A DNA stretch of 64,000 nt from a bacterium Scap17. GTDB taxonomy: Bacteria; Pseudomonadota; Gammaproteobacteria; Pseudomonadales; Halomonadaceae. Positions 49,908 through 64,000 of this stretch are shown piece after piece. Below the pieces are notes generated by a model, which worked only from the letters and a program-made list of their open reading frames with translations, made no database searches and was not told the DNA's origin. A program made the translations under genes and the position numbers. Each line of letters starts with the position of its first letter. The stretch's first letter is position 1. The DNA is taken from contig VINJ01000001.1 in the NCBI GenBank assembly GCA_013376735.1, positions 3,906,001 through 3,970,000 on the forward strand, written 5' to 3'.

Positions 49908-50300
49908 CTAGAATACGGTGCAGAGGACTTCGCCGCCGACACCAGCTTGACGGGCCGCACGATCGGTCATCACGCCCCGGGAGGTGGAAACGATCGCAAT
50001 ACCCAGGCCATCTGCGACTTTCGGAAGCTCGCCCTTGCCTTTGTACTGGCGCAGGGACGGCTTGGAAATACGCTTGATGCTCTCGATAACCGACTTGCCT
50101 TCGAAGTACTTGAGGGTCAGGGTCAGTTCCGGCTTGGCGCCTTCGGCGACGGCAAACTCGGTGATATAACCCTCTTCCTTCAATACGCGGGCCACTTCAA
50201 CCTTGAGCTTGGAAGACGGCATGGAAACCGTCTCCTTGGTGGCCATCTGCGCATTGCGGATACGAGTGAACATATCCGCCAGAGTGTCTTGCATGCTCAT
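49908..50300 (-). CDS. rpsH: 30S ribosomal protein S8
   Basis: 130 residues, [23 protein letters not shown], ending [32 protein letters not shown]8 binds helix 21 of 16S rRNA and in E. coli represses the spc operon by binding near rplE. Confidence 0.98.
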   Translation of the reverse strand: MSMQDTLADMFTRIRNAQMATKETVSMPSSKLKVEVARVLKEEGYITEFAVAEGAKPELTLTLKYFEGKSVIESIKRISKPSLRQYKGKGELPKVADGLGIAIVSTSRGVMTDRAARQAGVGGEVLCTVF

Positions 50301-50332
50301 TTACGTTGCGCTCCTGAATTCTTGCAGTGGTG

Positions 50333-50638
50333 TTACCAGCTGGACTTGGTCAGACCAGGCACGTCACCACGCATAGCGGCTTCACGCAGCTTGTTGCGGC
50401 TCAGGCCGAACTTGTTGTAGTAGCCGTGCGGACGGCCAGTGATACGGCAGCGGTTACGCTGACGGACCGGGCTGGCATCACGCGGCAGCTGCTGCAGCTT
50501 CAGCTGTGCGTCGAAGCGCTCTTCTTCAGAAGCGTTGACGTCATTGATGATGGCCTTCAGTGCGTCGCGCTTGGCGGCGTACTTAGCGACCAGCTTGGTG
50601 CGCTTGAGCTCGCGCTCAACCATGCTTTTCTTTGCCAT
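50333..50638 (-). CDS. rpsN: 30S ribosomal protein S14
   Basis: 101 residues, the long zinc-free form: [20 protein letters not shown] ... [41 protein letters not shown]. The CxxC pairs of the short form are absent, whereas L36 in this cluster keeps its zinc site. Confidence 0.98.
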   Translation of the reverse strand: MAKKSMVERELKRTKLVAKYAAKRDALKAIINDVNASEEERFDAQLKLQQLPRDASPVRQRNRCRITGRPHGYYNKFGLSRNKLREAAMRGDVPGLTKSSW

Positions 50639-50647
50639 GATCCACCC

Positions 50648-51187
50648 TTATTTCTTGAACGGGAAGTTCAGCGCGCCCAGCAACGCACGACCTTCATCAT
50701 CGGTGTTGGCGCTAGTGGTGATGGTGATGTCCAGGCCACGAATCCGGTCGATCTTATCATACTCGATCTCCGGGAAGATGATCTGCTCACGCACACCCAT
50801 GGAGTAGTTTCCACGGCCATCGAAGGACTTCGGGTTCAGACCGCGGAAGTCACGGACGCGCGGGATAGCCACGTTCACGAGACGGTCCAGGAAGTCCCAC
50901 ATGCGATCACTGCGCAGGGTCACCTTGACACCGATCGGCCATCCTTCACGGACCTTGAAGCCAGCGATGGACTTGCGTGCCTTGGTGACGACGGGCTTCT
51001 GACCAGAAAGCATCTGGAGATCGGCAAACGCGTTGTCGATCAGCTTCTTGTCAGCGGTGGCTTCACCGATACCCATGTTCAGGGTCACCTTGGTGATGCG
51101 GGGAATCTGCATCACATTGGCGTAGCCGAACTGCTCTTTGAGCTGGGCGGCCACTTCGTTCTGATAACGTTCTTTCAAGTTCGCCAT
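50648..51187 (-). CDS. rplE: 50S ribosomal protein L5
   Basis: 179 residues, with [22 protein letters not shown] and [36 protein letters not shown]5 binds 5S rRNA and the P-site tRNA. rplX lies 17 nt upstream and rpsN 9 nt downstream. Confidence 0.98.
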   Translation of the reverse strand: MANLKERYQNEVAAQLKEQFGYANVMQIPRITKVTLNMGIGEATADKKLIDNAFADLQMLSGQKPVVTKARKSIAGFKVREGWPIGVKVTLRSDRMWDFLDRLVNVAIPRVRDFRGLNPKSFDGRGNYSMGVREQIIFPEIEYDKIDRIRGLDITITTSANTDDEGRALLGALNFPFKK

Positions 51188-51204
51188 GTTGTACCCGACT
51201 CGCG

Positions 51205-51522
51205 TTAGGCGTCGATCAGCTTCTGAGTCGACTTAAAGATGCGTACCTTAGTACCGTCTTCCTGTACCTGGATTCCGACACGATCCGCCTTGCCGGTCTC
51301 CTGGTTGAAGATGGCCACGTTGGACGCGTGAATCGGAGCCTCGCGCTCGACGATACCCCCCTGGGTGCCCAGCATCGGGTTGGGCTTGGTGTGACGCTTG
51401 ATCATGTTCACACCGGACACGAGCAGACGCTCACCTTTCAGCACCTTGCTGATGGTACCGCGCTTGCCCTTGTCCTTCCCGGCGATGACGATGACTTCAT
51501 CGTCACGTTTGATCTTTTGCAT
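51205..51522 (-). CDS. rplX: 50S ribosomal protein L24
   Basis: 105 residues with the KOW motif at the N-terminus ([21 protein letters not shown]) and [10 protein letters not shown]24 initiates 50S assembly. Confidence 0.98.
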   Translation of the reverse strand: MQKIKRDDEVIVIAGKDKGKRGTISKVLKGERLLVSGVNMIKRHTKPNPMLGTQGGIVEREAPIHASNVAIFNQETGKADRVGIQVQEDGTKVRIFKSTQKLIDA

Positions 51523-51537
51523 ATCCGCTTCCGCTCC

Positions 51538-51909
51538 TTACAGCACTTCGGGCGCCAGGGAAATGATCTTCATGAACTTCTCACTGCGAAGTTCACGGGT
51601 AACCGGGCCGAAGATACGGGTACCGATCGGCTGTTCGTTGGTGTTGTTCAACAGAACGGCCGCATTACCGTCGAAGCGGATCACGGAGCCGTCGTTACGA
51701 CGGACACCGGCTTTGGTACGAACGACCACTGCCTTCATGACCTGGCCTTTCTTGACCTTGCCACGCGGGATAGCTTCTTTGACGGTGACCTTGATGATGT
51801 CTCCAACACGAGCGTAACGGCGGTGTGAACCACCCAGCACCTTGATGCATTGCACCCGGCGCGCGCCACTGTTGTCGGCGACATCCAGCATTGTCTGAGT
51901 CTGAATCAT
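51538..51909 (-). CDS. rplN: 50S ribosomal protein L14
   Basis: 123 residues, [33 protein letters not shown], ending [12 protein letters not shown]. It marks the start of the spc operon; a 50-nt gap separates it from rpsQ, with no strong terminator seen. Confidence 0.98.
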   Translation of the reverse strand: MIQTQTMLDVADNSGARRVQCIKVLGGSHRRYARVGDIIKVTVKEAIPRGKVKKGQVMKAVVVRTKAGVRRNDGSVIRFDGNAAVLLNNTNEQPIGTRIFGPVTRELRSEKFMKIISLAPEVL

Positions 51910-51959
51910 CGGTTTTCTCCAAACCTAATCTGACTGCCTGGTGGGAACTGGCCTAGGGA

Positions 51960-52220
51960 TCAACCCTTGGCCTGTTCAACCACCTCGACCAGGGTCCAGG
52001 CTTTCTTCTTGGACAGCGGACGAGTCTCGGCGATAGAGACGGTGTCACCGATCCGAGCCTGATTCGCCTCATCATGGGCGTGCAGCTTGGTGGAGCGTCT
52101 CAGGTACTTGCCATAGATCGGGTGACGCTCACGGCGCTCGACCATGACAACGATGGATTTTTCCATCTTGTCACTCACCACCTTGCCGGTGAGTGTGCGT
52201 GCTTTAGTTTCTTCGGCCAT
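51960..52220 (-). CDS. rpsQ: 30S ribosomal protein S17
   Basis: 86 residues, [25 protein letters not shown], with [24 protein letters not shown]. The in-frame extension of 15 codons upstream lies within rpmC and is rejected. One nucleotide separates the ATG from the rpmC stop. Confidence 0.97.
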   Translation of the reverse strand: MAEETKARTLTGKVVSDKMEKSIVVMVERRERHPIYGKYLRRSTKLHAHDEANQARIGDTVSIAETRPLSKKKAWTLVEVVEQAKG

Positions 52221-52221
52221 T

Positions 52222-52413
52222 TTACTCACCTGACTTCTGGTTGAGCACAGTCTTAACCTGAGCAATTTGGCGACGAGTCTGCTTGAGCAGGTGAACCTGG
52301 CTCAGCTGGCCTGTTGCCTTCTGCATGCGCAGATTGAATTGCTCACGCAGCAGTTCGAACAACTGCTCCTGGAGCGCCTCGACTGACTTTTCACGGAGTT
52401 CTTGGGCTTTCAT
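52222..52413 (-). CDS. rpmC: 50S ribosomal protein L29
   Basis: 63 residues, [36 protein letters not shown], a two-helix hairpin at the exit tunnel. The ATG overlaps the rplP stop by one nucleotide (TGATG), a coupling arrangement; the GTG codon before it is inside rplP. Confidence 0.97.
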   Translation of the reverse strand: MKAQELREKSVEALQEQLFELLREQFNLRMQKATGQLSQVHLLKQTRRQIAQVKTVLNQKSGE

Positions 52414-52826
52414 CACATCACCGTCCGCTTAACAAAGGTGGTGGAGATCGGCATCTTCATAGCGGCCAGGCTAAATGCTTCACGGGCCAACTCTTCGGAT
52501 ACACCTTCGATCTCGTAGAGGACCTTGCCGGGCTGAATCTGAGCGACCCAGTACTCGACAGAACCCTTACCTTTACCCATACGAACTTCCAACGGCTTGT
52601 TGGAGATCGGCTTGTCTGGGAAGACACGGATCCAGATCTTGCCGCCACGCTTGACGTGGCGAGTGATGGCACGACGGCCAGCTTCGATCTGACGAGCGGT
52701 GATACGACCACGGCCGGTGGCTTTCAGGCCAAACTCACCAAAGCTTACCTTGCTTCCGCGATGCGCCAGGCCACGGTTGCGACCTTTCTGCATCTTGCGG
52801 AATTTCATACGCTTGGGCTGTAACAT
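52413..52826 (-). CDS. rplP: 50S ribosomal protein L16
   Basis: 137 residues, [24 protein letters not shown], with [35 protein letters not shown]16 organises the A-site region of the 50S subunit; 11 nt after rpsC. Confidence 0.98.
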   Translation of the reverse strand: MLQPKRMKFRKMQKGRNRGLAHRGSKVSFGEFGLKATGRGRITARQIEAGRRAITRHVKRGGKIWIRVFPDKPISNKPLEVRMGKGKGSVEYWVAQIQPGKVLYEIEGVSEELAREAFSLAAMKMPISTTFVKRTVM

Positions 52827-52837
52827 CGATTACCCCC

Positions 52838-53530
52838 TTACTTGCCTTTCTTCTTGGGTGCGGACGCGGGCTGCTTCGCCTTGGCTCGCACCTCTTCGAT
52901 GCCACCGAGGATCTCGCCTTTGAAGATCCAGACCTTGACACCAATGATGCCGTAGGTGGTGTGAGCTTCGAAGGTGGAGTAATCAATGTCAGCACGCAGG
53001 GTGTGAAGCGGAACACGGCCTTCGCGGTACCATTCGGTACGGGCGATTTCGGCACCGCCAAGACGACCAGAGAGCTGAATCTTGATGCCCTTGGCGCCCA
53101 GACGCATTGCGTTCTGCACAGCACGCTTCATCGCACGACGGAACATGACACGACGCTCGAGCTGACCTGCCACATTGGCAGCAACCAGCTTGGCATCGAG
53201 TTCCGGCTTGCGAATCTCCTCGATGTTGATGTGGACGGGAACGCCCATCATCTCGGAAACTTCACGACGAAGACGATCGACATCTTCACCTTTCTTACCG
53301 ATCACGATACCCGGACGGGCGGTGTGAATGGTAATACGGGCGTTGTTTGCCGGACGCTCGATGCTGATGCGGCTCACGGAAGCGCTTTTCAGACGCTCTT
53401 CCAGGAATCCACGCACCTGCAGATCGTTGTTCAGTTTGTCGGCATAGGTAGCGCCTTCGGCGTACCAGACAGAGGTATGATCCTTGACAATACCCAGTCG
53501 GAAACCTGTCGGATTAACTTTCTGACCCAT
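52838..53530 (-). CDS. rpsC: 30S ribosomal protein S3
   Basis: 230 residues, [22 protein letters not shown], with the KH domain [21 protein letters not shown] and the S3 C-terminal domain with [31 protein letters not shown]3 lines the mRNA entry channel. rplV is 10 nt upstream. Confidence 0.98.
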   Translation of the reverse strand: MGQKVNPTGFRLGIVKDHTSVWYAEGATYADKLNNDLQVRGFLEERLKSASVSRISIERPANNARITIHTARPGIVIGKKGEDVDRLRREVSEMMGVPVHINIEEIRKPELDAKLVAANVAGQLERRVMFRRAMKRAVQNAMRLGAKGIKIQLSGRLGGAEIARTEWYREGRVPLHTLRADIDYSTFEAHTTYGIIGVKVWIFKGEILGGIEEVRAKAKQPASAPKKKGK

Positions 53531-53540
53531 TGGTCGTCTC

Positions 53541-53873
53541 CTACTTCTCGGCTACCTTGACGGTGATATGACAAGTGCGCTTCAAGATACGATCCGCACG
53601 GCCCTTGGCACGTGGCTGGATGCGCTTGAGCGTCATGCCCTCGTCGACACAGATAGTCGAGACGCGAAGCTCGTCAATGTCCATGCCGTTGTTTTCTTCC
53701 GCATTCGCGATCGCGGACTGCAGAACCTTGCGAACAATCTTCGCGGCCTTCTTCGGTGAGAAAGCGAGCAGATTCAGCGCCTCGGCGACCGGCTTACCGC
53801 GCACCTGGTCAGCCACCAAACGGGCCTTCTGGGCGGATAAACGAGCGCCGCGCAGCTTAGCAGCTACTTCCAT
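53541..53873 (-). CDS. rplV: 50S ribosomal protein L22
   Basis: 110 residues, [29 protein letters not shown], with the tunnel hairpin around [29 protein letters not shown]. The tip is unaltered from the family pattern. Confidence 0.98.
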   Translation of the reverse strand: MEVAAKLRGARLSAQKARLVADQVRGKPVAEALNLLAFSPKKAAKIVRKVLQSAIANAEENNGMDIDELRVSTICVDEGMTLKRIQPRAKGRADRILKRTCHITVKVAEK

Positions 53874-53892
53874 CTCTTAAATCCTCTCTGGC

Positions 53893-54168
53893 TTACCGTT
53901 TGGCTTTTTTATCTGCAGCGTGCCCGCGGTATGTGCGGGTGGCAGCAAACTCGCCGAGCTTGTGACCGACCATTTCCTCAGAAACGAGAACCGGGACATG
54001 CTGGCGACCGTTATGGACGGCAATGGTGAGCCCGACCATGTTCGGCAGGATCATGGAACGACGCGACCAGGTCTTGATCGGTTTGCGGTCGTTCTTTTCC
54101 ACTGCTGTCTCAACCTTCTTCAGCAGATGAAGGTCAATAAAAGGACCTTTCTTCAGTGAACGTGGCAC
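53893..54168 (-). CDS. rpsS: 30S ribosomal protein S19
   Basis: 91 residues, [24 protein letters not shown], with [40 protein letters not shown]. The start codon is GTG with AGGGG 9 nt upstream. S19 lies in the 30S head beside S13. Confidence 0.98.
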   Translation of the reverse strand: MPRSLKKGPFIDLHLLKKVETAVEKNDRKPIKTWSRRSMILPNMVGLTIAVHNGRQHVPVLVSEEMVGHKLGEFAATRTYRGHAADKKAKR

Positions 54169-54190
54169 AGCCGTTACCCCTCAATATCTG

Positions 54191-55018
54191 TTACTTGGCC
54201 TTGCGGCGACGGACGATAAGCTTATCGGTGCGCTTGTTCTTGCGAGTCTTGTGACCCTTGGTCGGGATGCCCCACGGGCTGACCGGGTGACGGCCACCAG
54301 AGGTACGACCTTCACCACCACCATGCGGGTGATCGACCGGGTTCATCGCGACACCGCGAACAGTCGGGCGCACGCCTCTCCAACGCTTAGCACCGGCCTT
54401 GCCCAGTTGACGGAGGCTGTGCTCGGAGTTGCCCACTTCGCCGAGAGTTGCACGGCATTCGGACAGCACCTTACGCATCTCGCCAGAGCGCAGACGCAGC
54501 GTGGTGTAGTTACCGTCACGTGCCACGACCTGGGCACTGGTACCTGCACTACGAGCGATCTGGGCGCCCTTGCCCGGCTTCAGCTCTACACAGTGAACGG
54601 TGGAGCCCACCGGGACATTGCGCAGCGGCAGAGCATTGCCTTTCTTGATCGGTGCGTTAACACCAGACTCGAGACGGTCGCCAGCAGAGACGCCTTTCGG
54701 CGCAATGATGTAGCGACGTTCGCCGTCAAGGTACTTCACCAGCGCGATGTTCGCGCTGCGGTTCGGATCGTATTCCAGACGCTCGACGATGGCCGGAATG
54801 CCATCCTTGTTGCGCTTGAAATCGACCAGACGGTAATGGTGACGATGACCACCGCCGATGTGGCGAGTAGTGATGCGACCATTATTGTTACGACCACCGG
54901 ACTTTGACTGCTTTTCAAGCAGCGGAGCGTACGCGCGACCTTTGAAAAGCTCGTCATTGACGACCTTTACCAGGTGGCGGCGACCGGCGGAGGTAGGTTT
55001 TGTCTTAACAATTGCCAT
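54191..55018 (-). CDS. rplB: 50S ribosomal protein L2
   Basis: 275 residues, [20 protein letters not shown], with [23 protein letters not shown] and the C-terminal [31 protein letters not shown] containing the conserved His near the peptidyl-transferase centre. Confidence 0.99.
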   Translation of the reverse strand: MAIVKTKPTSAGRRHLVKVVNDELFKGRAYAPLLEKQSKSGGRNNNGRITTRHIGGGHRHHYRLVDFKRNKDGIPAIVERLEYDPNRSANIALVKYLDGERRYIIAPKGVSAGDRLESGVNAPIKKGNALPLRNVPVGSTVHCVELKPGKGAQIARSAGTSAQVVARDGNYTTLRLRSGEMRKVLSECRATLGEVGNSEHSLRQLGKAGAKRWRGVRPTVRGVAMNPVDHPHGGGEGRTSGGRHPVSPWGIPTKGHKTRKNKRTDKLIVRRRKAK

Positions 55019-55034
55019 GTTCCGTACTCCTGCC

Positions 55035-55331
55035 TTACTCGGCGCCAGAGAAGTCTTCGATGGTCTCGCCGGCGGCCAGCGTTACATAGGCCTTGCGATA
55101 ACCAGCGCGACGACCAACACCGCGAGCGGTGCGCTTGGTCTTGCCTTTCATGTTCAGAACCTGAACACGATCGACTTTCTTACCAAACAGCGCTTCGACG
55201 GCTTTCTTGATTTCGGGCTTTGTCGCGTCGCTGGCAACCTTGAACACGTACTGGTTGTTCTCGGCAGCGACCGCGGCCTTCTCGGTCATGTGAGGACCAA
55301 GCAGGACCTTGAATACGCGTTCCTGATTCAT
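55035..55331 (-). CDS. rplW: 50S ribosomal protein L23
   Basis: 98 residues, [25 protein letters not shown], ending [14 protein letters not shown]23 at the tunnel exit docks trigger factor and SRP. Its ATG overlaps the rplD stop by 4 nt. Confidence 0.98.
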   Translation of the reverse strand: MNQERVFKVLLGPHMTEKAAVAAENNQYVFKVASDATKPEIKKAVEALFGKKVDRVQVLNMKGKTKRTARGVGRRAGYRKAYVTLAAGETIEDFSGAE

Positions 55332-55933
55332 CCCAGGTTCTCCTCGAACTTGCGCAGGGCAGCGACAGTCATCAGCACCTTGTCGTAACCGACGAGGCTG
55401 ACCGGGTCAGCGCCAGCGACATTGACGACGTCAACATGCGGGATGTTGCGCGCGGCCAGGTACAGGTTGACGTCCTGCTCTTCAGTGACGATCAGCGCTT
55501 TCTCAAGGCCCAGCTCCTGGAGCTTGGCGATCAGCAGCTTGGTCTTCGGAGCTTCGACGCTGATAGCGTCGACCGCGACCAGGCGATCCTGACGGACCAG
55601 CTCGGACAGGATGGAACGCATGGCAGCGCGATACATCTTGCGGTTGACCTTGTGCGAGTGGTCCTGAGGACGCGCTGCAAAGGTCACACCGCCAGAACGC
55701 CACAGCGGGGAACGGATGGTACCGGCACGTGCACGACCAGTACCTTTCTGACGCCACGGCTTCTTGCCACCGCCGGACACGTCAGAACGGGTCTTCTGAG
55801 CCACGGTACCTTGACGTGCACCAGCCAGATAGGCGGTGACGACCTGGTGAACCAGAGCCTCGTTGAAGTCTTTGCCAAAGGTGGCATCGGAGACGTCTAC
55901 TGCGCCACCTGCACCTGCAAGATTAAGATTCAT
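55328..55933 (-). CDS. rplD: 50S ribosomal protein L4
   Basis: 201 residues, with [47 protein letters not shown], the tunnel loop. In E. coli L4 represses the S10 operon through the leader of rpsJ; here that leader is short (see the S10 promoter), so control may differ. Confidence 0.98.
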   Translation of the reverse strand: MNLNLAGAGGAVDVSDATFGKDFNEALVHQVVTAYLAGARQGTVAQKTRSDVSGGGKKPWRQKGTGRARAGTIRSPLWRSGGVTFAARPQDHSHKVNRKMYRAAMRSILSELVRQDRLVAVDAISVEAPKTKLLIAKLQELGLEKALIVTEEQDVNLYLAARNIPHVDVVNVAGADPVSLVGYDKVLMTVAALRKFEENLG

Positions 55934-55946
55934 CGGTTAATTCCCC

Positions 55947-56585
55947 TCAGCGAGCTTTCACAGCGGAACGCACGATCACTTCGCCGCCCGGAGCACCTGG
56001 AACGGCACCCTTGACCAGCAGAAGATTGCGTTCAGCGTCGACGCGGACCACTTCCAGGCTCTGGACGGTGGAACGGACGTTGCCCATCTGGCCAGCCATC
56101 TTCTTACCTTTGAAGACGCGGCCCGGGGTCTGACAGTTACCGATGGAACCCGGCGCGCGGTGCGACAGTGAGTTACCGTGGGTAGCGTCTTGGGTGCGGA
56201 AGTTCCAGCGCTTAACTGCGCCCTGGAAGCCTTTACCCTTGGAGGTGCCGGTCACGTCAATCTTTTGACCAGCTTCAAAGAGGGATACGGTGAGTTCGCC
56301 GCCCACTGCAGGAGCTTCGTCGCCTTCGTTCAGGCGGAATTCCATCAGGGTACGGCCAGCCTCAACACCCGCCTTGGCATACTGACCAGCAGTTGCCTTG
56401 GTGAGGTGCTTGGCTTTACGAGAGCCAGTTGTCACCTGAACAGCATTGTAGCCATCAGTCTCGAGAGACTTGATAGTCACGATGCGGTTCGGCTCAACTT
56501 CAATCACGGTAACCGGCACAGAAGCGCCAGCTTCGGTGAAGACACGGGTCATCCCGGCCTTCTTACCGACTAAACCGATAGACAT
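55947..56585 (-). CDS. rplC: 50S ribosomal protein L3
   Basis: 212 residues, [22 protein letters not shown], with [54 protein letters not shown]3 closes the peptidyl-transferase region. An unusually long 146-nt gap precedes it. Confidence 0.98.
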   Translation of the reverse strand: MSIGLVGKKAGMTRVFTEAGASVPVTVIEVEPNRIVTIKSLETDGYNAVQVTTGSRKAKHLTKATAGQYAKAGVEAGRTLMEFRLNEGDEAPAVGGELTVSLFEAGQKIDVTGTSKGKGFQGAVKRWNFRTQDATHGNSLSHRAPGSIGNCQTPGRVFKGKKMAGQMGNVRSTVQSLEVVRVDAERNLLLVKGAVPGAPGGEVIVRSAVKAR

Positions 56586-56731
56586 GTTCAGTCTCCTTTA
56601 GTGTACGGGGCTGTCACCCGCTATGGCTGCCCTTTCCAGAGCATTCCACTAGCACATTGTATGACGCCATCCCGGCGTGGCGGCTGCTGCTCTATCAGTG
56701 AGAGCGCTGGGCCGCAGTGACTAGTGAGGTA
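56586..56731 (-). other. 146-nt spacer between rpsJ and rplC
   Basis: Longer than the usual few tens of nucleotides between these genes. Small hairpins can be drawn on the minus strand (GCTCT/AGAGC around 56685-56705; ACGCC/GGCGT around 56660-56680). No gene, terminator or confident promoter; a TACAAT -10-like hexamer lacks a -35. It may be a regulatory leader for rplC onward (inference). Confidence 0.35.
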
Positions 56732-57043
56732 TCAGTCAACCTTGATCTGGACGTCCACACCGGCAGCCAGGTCAAGCTTCATCAGCGCGTCGACAGTCTT
56801 CTCTGTCGGCTCGACGATATCGAGAACGCGCTTGTGGGTACGAATCTCATACTGGTCACGCGCGTCCTTGTTGACGTGCGGAGAGACCAGGATGGTGTAA
56901 CGCTCGCGACGGGTCGGCAGCGGGATCGGGCCACGAACCTGAGCACCGGTGCGCTTTGCAGTTTCAACGATCTCTGCAGAGGACTGGTCGATCAGACGGT
57001 GGTCGAATGCTTTCAACCGGATGCGAATCTTCTGGTTTTGCAT
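56732..57043 (-). CDS. rpsJ: 30S ribosomal protein S10 (NusE)
   Basis: 103 residues, [34 protein letters not shown], the exact family length. S10 works in the 30S head and as NusE in antitermination with NusB and NusG. The ATG has GGAG 10 nt upstream; a 15-codon in-frame extension lies between promoter and start and is rejected. Confidence 0.98.
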   Translation of the reverse strand: MQNQKIRIRLKAFDHRLIDQSSAEIVETAKRTGAQVRGPIPLPTRRERYTILVSPHVNKDARDQYEIRTHKRVLDIVEPTEKTVDALMKLDLAAGVDVQIKVD

Positions 57044-57105
57044 TGCCCAAAACTCCAATGGATGTCGACGGCGTAGGCCGTCACCCACGCATTCAAAGGA
57101 TGCGC

Positions 57106-57134
57106 ATTATAGGCAGACTGACATCAGGTGTCAA
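57106..57134 (-). promoter_or_regulatory. consensus sigma-70 promoter of the S10 operon
   Basis: On the minus strand perfect TTGACA (57134-57129), 17-nt spacer, perfect TATAAT (57111-57106). It starts about 10 nt after the tuf terminator and gives a ~56-nt leader before rpsJ. A full 12/12 consensus fits the demand for ribosomal proteins. Confidence 0.9.
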
Positions 57135-57143
57135 ACATGCGAG

Positions 57144-57169
57144 AAAAGGGGGCCCATCAGGGCCCCCTT
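57144..57169 (-). terminator. intrinsic terminator of tuf
   Basis: AAGGGGGCCC, 4-nt loop, GGGCCCCCTT, then TTTT on the minus strand, 22 nt after the tuf stop. It separates the str operon from the S10 promoter right behind it. Confidence 0.88.
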
Positions 57170-57190
57170 CTGTGTCAGGTAAGGAGTACC

Positions 57191-58384
<1,194 letters not shown>

Positions 58385-58413
58385 TGCTATAACCTCTTTC
58401 GTTAGCTAATCGG

Positions 58414-60531
58414 TTACTTCTGATTGATGACGGCTTCGACGATGCTGTTCGGTGCTTCGTCGTATTTCGCAAACTCCATGGAGTAGCTTGCGCGGCCCTG
58501 GGTCTGTGAGCGCAGGTCGGTCGCATAACCGAACATCTCACCCAGCGGCACCAGTGCATTGATGATCTTGCCAGTGGAAGAATCATCCATGCCCTGAACG
58601 AGGCCACGACGACGGTTCAGGTCGCCCATGACGTCACCCATGAAATCTTCAGGCGTGACGACTTCGACTTTCATGAGCGGCTCAAGCAGCACCGCACCCG
58701 CTTTCGGGGCACCGGCCTTGATCGCCATGGAAGAGGCGACCTTGAACGCAGTCTCGTTGGAGTCGACGTCGTGGTAGGAACCATCGAACAGCGTGACCTT
58801 GACGTCGATCATCGGATAACCGGCGATGACACCATTCTTGAGCTGCTCAGCGGCGCCCTTCTCGACGGCCGGCACGTATTCCTTCGGAACCGCACCACCG
58901 ACGATCTCGGACTCGAACTTGAAGGTCATTTCTTCGTCGTCGCCCTTGTCCTCTGCAGTGAGAGGCTCAATGCGAAGCCAGACGTGACCGAACTGACCAC
59001 GACCGCCGGACTGACGAACGAACTTGCCTTCCTGCTCGACCTTGGTACGGATGGTCTCACGGTAAGCCACCTGCGGCTTGCCGATGTTCGCCTCGACATT
59101 AAACTCGCGACGCATGCGGTCGACGAGGATGTCCAGGTGAAGCTCACCCATACCGGAGATGATGGTCTGACCGGACTCTTCGTCGGTCTCGACGCGGAAG
59201 GACGGATCTTCCTGGGCCAGCTTGCCCAGTGCAACACCCATCTTTTCCTGGTCGGCCTTGGACTTCGGCTCGACGGCAACGGAGATGACCGGCTCAGGGA
59301 ATTCCATGCGCTCAAGCACGATCTTGTGATCCGGGTCACACAGGGTGTCACCGGTGGTCACGTCTTTCAGACCGATACATGCGGCGATATCGCCAGCATA
59401 GACTTCCTTGATCTCCTCACGAGAGTTGGAGTGCATCTGGACGATACGACCGACACGCTCCTTCTTGCTCTTGACGGAGTTGAAGACGCCATCACCCGAC
59501 TTCAGCACGCCTGAGTAGACGCGAATGAAGGTCAGGGTACCAACGAACGGATCGGTCGCGATCTTGAACGCCAGCGCCGCGAACGGAGCCTTGTCGTCAG
59601 CTTCGCGGGTCTCGATGGTACCGGCCTTGTCGTCAAGCTCACCCTCGATGGCCTTGACCTCAAGCGGAGACGGCATGTATTCGATGACCGCATCCAGAAC
59701 CGCCTGGACACCCTTGTTCTTGAAGGCAGAACCACAGGTCACGAGGCAGATTTCGTTGGCCAGGGTACGCTGACGCAGCGCAGCCTTGACTTCTTCCTCG
59801 GACAGCTCGCCCTCTTCAAGGTACTTGTCCATCAGTTCTTCGGACGATTCAGCAGCAGACTCGAGCATGTGTTCACGCCACTCGGCAGCTGTCTCTTGCA
59901 GCTCGGCCGGAATGTCGATCAGCTCGTAGTTCATGCCGTGATTGTCTTCGTCCCAGACAATGGCCTTCATCTTGATCAGATCGATGACGCCCTTGAACTC
60001 GTCTTCCGCACCCCAGTTGATCTGGATCGGGACGGCGTTCGCGCCCAGGCGCTTGCGCACCTGATCGACGACCATGAAGAAGTCCGCGCCAGCGCGGTCC
60101 ATCTTGTTGACGAAGATCATGCGCGGAACTTCGTAACGGTTGGCCTGACGCCAGACAGTCTCTGTCTGCGGCTGGACACCGGAAGAACCACACAGCACCA
60201 CGACCGCGCCATCGAGAACACGCAGTGAACGCTCGACTTCAACAGTGAAGTCAACGTGCCCCGGAGTATCGATGATGTTGATACGGTGCTCGTCGAACTG
60301 CTTGTTCATGCCCTGCCAGAAGCAGGTGGTCGCCGCAGAGGTGATCGTGATGCCACGTTCCTGTTCCTGCTCCATCCAGTCCATGGTGGCAGCACCATCG
60401 TGGACTTCGCCGACCTTGTGAGACAGGCCGGTATAGAACAGGACGCGCTCGGTAGTGGTAGTCTTACCGGCGTCGACGTGGGCACAGATACCGATGTTGC
60501 GGTAACGCTTAAGTGGAGTCTTGCGTGCCAC
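58414..60531 (-). CDS. fusA: elongation factor G
   Basis: 705-residue translocase GTPase. G1 [20 protein letters not shown]3 [17 protein letters not shown]4 [10 protein letters not shown]; domains II-V follow, with [13 protein letters not shown] and the C-terminal [14 protein letters not shown]. It sits between rpsG (18 nt) and tuf (29 nt). Confidence 0.99.
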   Translation of the reverse strand: MARKTPLKRYRNIGICAHVDAGKTTTTERVLFYTGLSHKVGEVHDGAATMDWMEQEQERGITITSAATTCFWQGMNKQFDEHRINIIDTPGHVDFTVEVERSLRVLDGAVVVLCGSSGVQPQTETVWRQANRYEVPRMIFVNKMDRAGADFFMVVDQVRKRLGANAVPIQINWGAEDEFKGVIDLIKMKAIVWDEDNHGMNYELIDIPAELQETAAEWREHMLESAAESSEELMDKYLEEGELSEEEVKAALRQRTLANEICLVTCGSAFKNKGVQAVLDAVIEYMPSPLEVKAIEGELDDKAGTIETREADDKAPFAALAFKIATDPFVGTLTFIRVYSGVLKSGDGVFNSVKSKKERVGRIVQMHSNSREEIKEVYAGDIAACIGLKDVTTGDTLCDPDHKIVLERMEFPEPVISVAVEPKSKADQEKMGVALGKLAQEDPSFRVETDEESGQTIISGMGELHLDILVDRMRREFNVEANIGKPQVAYRETIRTKVEQEGKFVRQSGGRGQFGHVWLRIEPLTAEDKGDDEEMTFKFESEIVGGAVPKEYVPAVEKGAAEQLKNGVIAGYPMIDVKVTLFDGSYHDVDSNETAFKVASSMAIKAGAPKAGAVLLEPLMKVEVVTPEDFMGDVMGDLNRRRGLVQGMDDSSTGKIINALVPLGEMFGYATDLRSQTQGRASYSMEFAKYDEAPNSIVEAVINQK

Positions 60532-60549
60532 GGTGAGTATCCCCGTTGT

Positions 60550-61020
60550 TTAGAAGCGGTAGTGGGAGAAGGCCTTGTTGGCTTCTGCCATGCGGTGCAC
60601 GTCTTCACGCTTCTTCACAGCAGAACCCTTGCCTTCAGCGGCATCCAGGATCTCGCCAGAGAGGCGCTGCACCATGGTCTTTTCGCCACGCTTGCGCGCA
60701 GCGTCCACCAGCCAACGCATGGCCAGTGCCTGACGACGGGAAGGACGAACTTCAACCGGCACCTGGTAGGTTGCACCACCAACACGACGGGACTTCACCT
60801 CGACCATCGGCTGGATGGCTTCCAGCGCCTTGTCGAAGAGGTCCAGCGGCTCGTCATTGGAGCGTTCGGCAACACGATCGAGAGCACCGTAAACGATGCG
60901 CTCAGCTGCAGACTTCTTGCCGCTGATCATCAGGTGGTTCATGAACTTGGCCAGGCGCTCGCTTCCGAACTTCGGATCCGGCAGAATTTCGCGCTTAGCT
61001 GCTACACGTCTTCTAGGCAT
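60550..61020 (-). CDS. rpsG: 30S ribosomal protein S7
   Basis: 156 residues, [37 protein letters not shown], with [26 protein letters not shown]7 nucleates the 30S head and in E. coli represses the str operon by binding the rpsL-rpsG gap. Confidence 0.98.
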   Translation of the reverse strand: MPRRRVAAKREILPDPKFGSERLAKFMNHLMISGKKSAAERIVYGALDRVAERSNDEPLDLFDKALEAIQPMVEVKSRRVGGATYQVPVEVRPSRRQALAMRWLVDAARKRGEKTMVQRLSGEILDAAEGKGSAVKKREDVHRMAEANKAFSHYRF

Positions 61021-61057
61021 GATAAGCCCTCAGTAGAAGGGTCCTTCAGGTAAACCC

Positions 61058-61085
61058 GGGACGCCTCGCGTTGGACGCGACGCCC
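61058..61085 (-). promoter_or_regulatory. hairpin in the rpsL-rpsG gap (candidate S7 target)
   Basis: TCGCG, loop, CGCGA with outer GGG/CCC pairs in the 101-nt gap between rpsL and rpsG. In E. coli the S7-binding translational operator lies in the same gap of similar length. Structure similarity was not tested; assignment is inference. Confidence 0.35.
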
Positions 61086-61121
61086 GACCTTACTCTTATC
61101 AGACCGATATTAAACTTTGAA

Positions 61122-61601
<480 letters not shown>

Positions 61602-61624
61602 CCCCGCCGTCAGAGACGGCGGGG
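61602..61624 (-). terminator. rpoC hairpin terminator
   Basis: CCCCGCCGTC, 3-nt loop, GACGGCGGGG: perfect 10-bp stem 9 nt after the rpoC stop. The minus strand continues TTGACG, so the U-tract is only two bases; termination may be partial and the str operon may also receive read-through from rpoBC. Confidence 0.65.
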
Positions 61625-61633
61625 CGCAAGACC

Positions 61634-64000
<2,367 letters not shown>

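Noticed and set aside
56640-56665. TACAAT hexamer on the minus strand between rpsJ and rplC as an internal promoter
   Set aside because: No acceptable -35 element at 16-18 nt.

Overview
This 64 kb window is a chromosomal segment of a GC-rich (roughly 60-65 % by eye) gammaproteobacterium. The order ispH-fkpB-lspA-ileS-ribF-murJ-rpsT, the proB-cgtA-rpmA-rplU block opposite ispB, fabA-fabB, and uvrA/MFS/ssb beside a complete str-S10-spc-alpha ribosomal cluster all point to the Oceanospirillales/Pseudomonadales side of the class. Acidic protein tails and family resemblance suggest Halomonadaceae (Halomonas/Cobetia type). That placement is inference; no 16S rRNA gene lies in the window.

Layout. 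1-11.9 kb, minus strand: a housekeeping block for isoprenoid synthesis, lipoprotein maturation, tRNA charging, flavin synthesis, lipid II flipping, S20, proline synthesis, Obg and L27/L21. 12-20 kb: ispB, a tRNA-Pro(CGG) with clear promoter and terminator, a small lipoprotein, a small membrane protein, a TlpA-like thiol oxidoreductase, rapA, an RluA-type pseudouridine synthase and yfcH. 20.1-30.2 kb: an accessory locus with a renalase-like flavoprotein, a CbiX-like protein, a MerR/LitR-type regulator, a photolyase, an NTF2-like protein, an SDR, a COG2907 flavoprotein, a DUF1365 protein, a Cfa methyltransferase and a DUF2878 membrane protein. 30.2-31.0 kb: wreck of a PAS/EAL signalling gene. 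31.3-43.2 kb: fabAB, plsC, a degenerate RmlD-like protein, an MHYT-GGDEF-EAL protein, ssb, a YajR-like MFS transporter and uvrA. 43.3-64 kb, minus strand: rplQ back to rpoC, the full ribosomal/translation supercluster, including rpmJ (37 codons).

The most interesting part is 20.1-30.2 kb. Its gene families are those seen together in bacterial light and singlet-oxygen responses: DNA photorepair plus membrane-lipid modification under a LitR/CarH-family repressor. The regulator here has Pro where cobalamin-binding members carry the axial His, so it should not sense light through B12 itself. Two intergenic regions of the locus (20093-20109 and 21975-21991) carry TRTACW-N5-TGYACA direct repeats with an 11-bp period, as expected for a CarH-type operator. 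One of them sits inside the spacer of the predicted yfcH promoter. Directly after the photolyase gene is a perfect 34-bp inverted repeat followed by 14 C residues, which is either an exceptional hairpin or a sequencing/assembly artefact.

Where start codons differ from the longest reading frame, the choice was made on ribosome-binding sites and family length, as noted in each entry.
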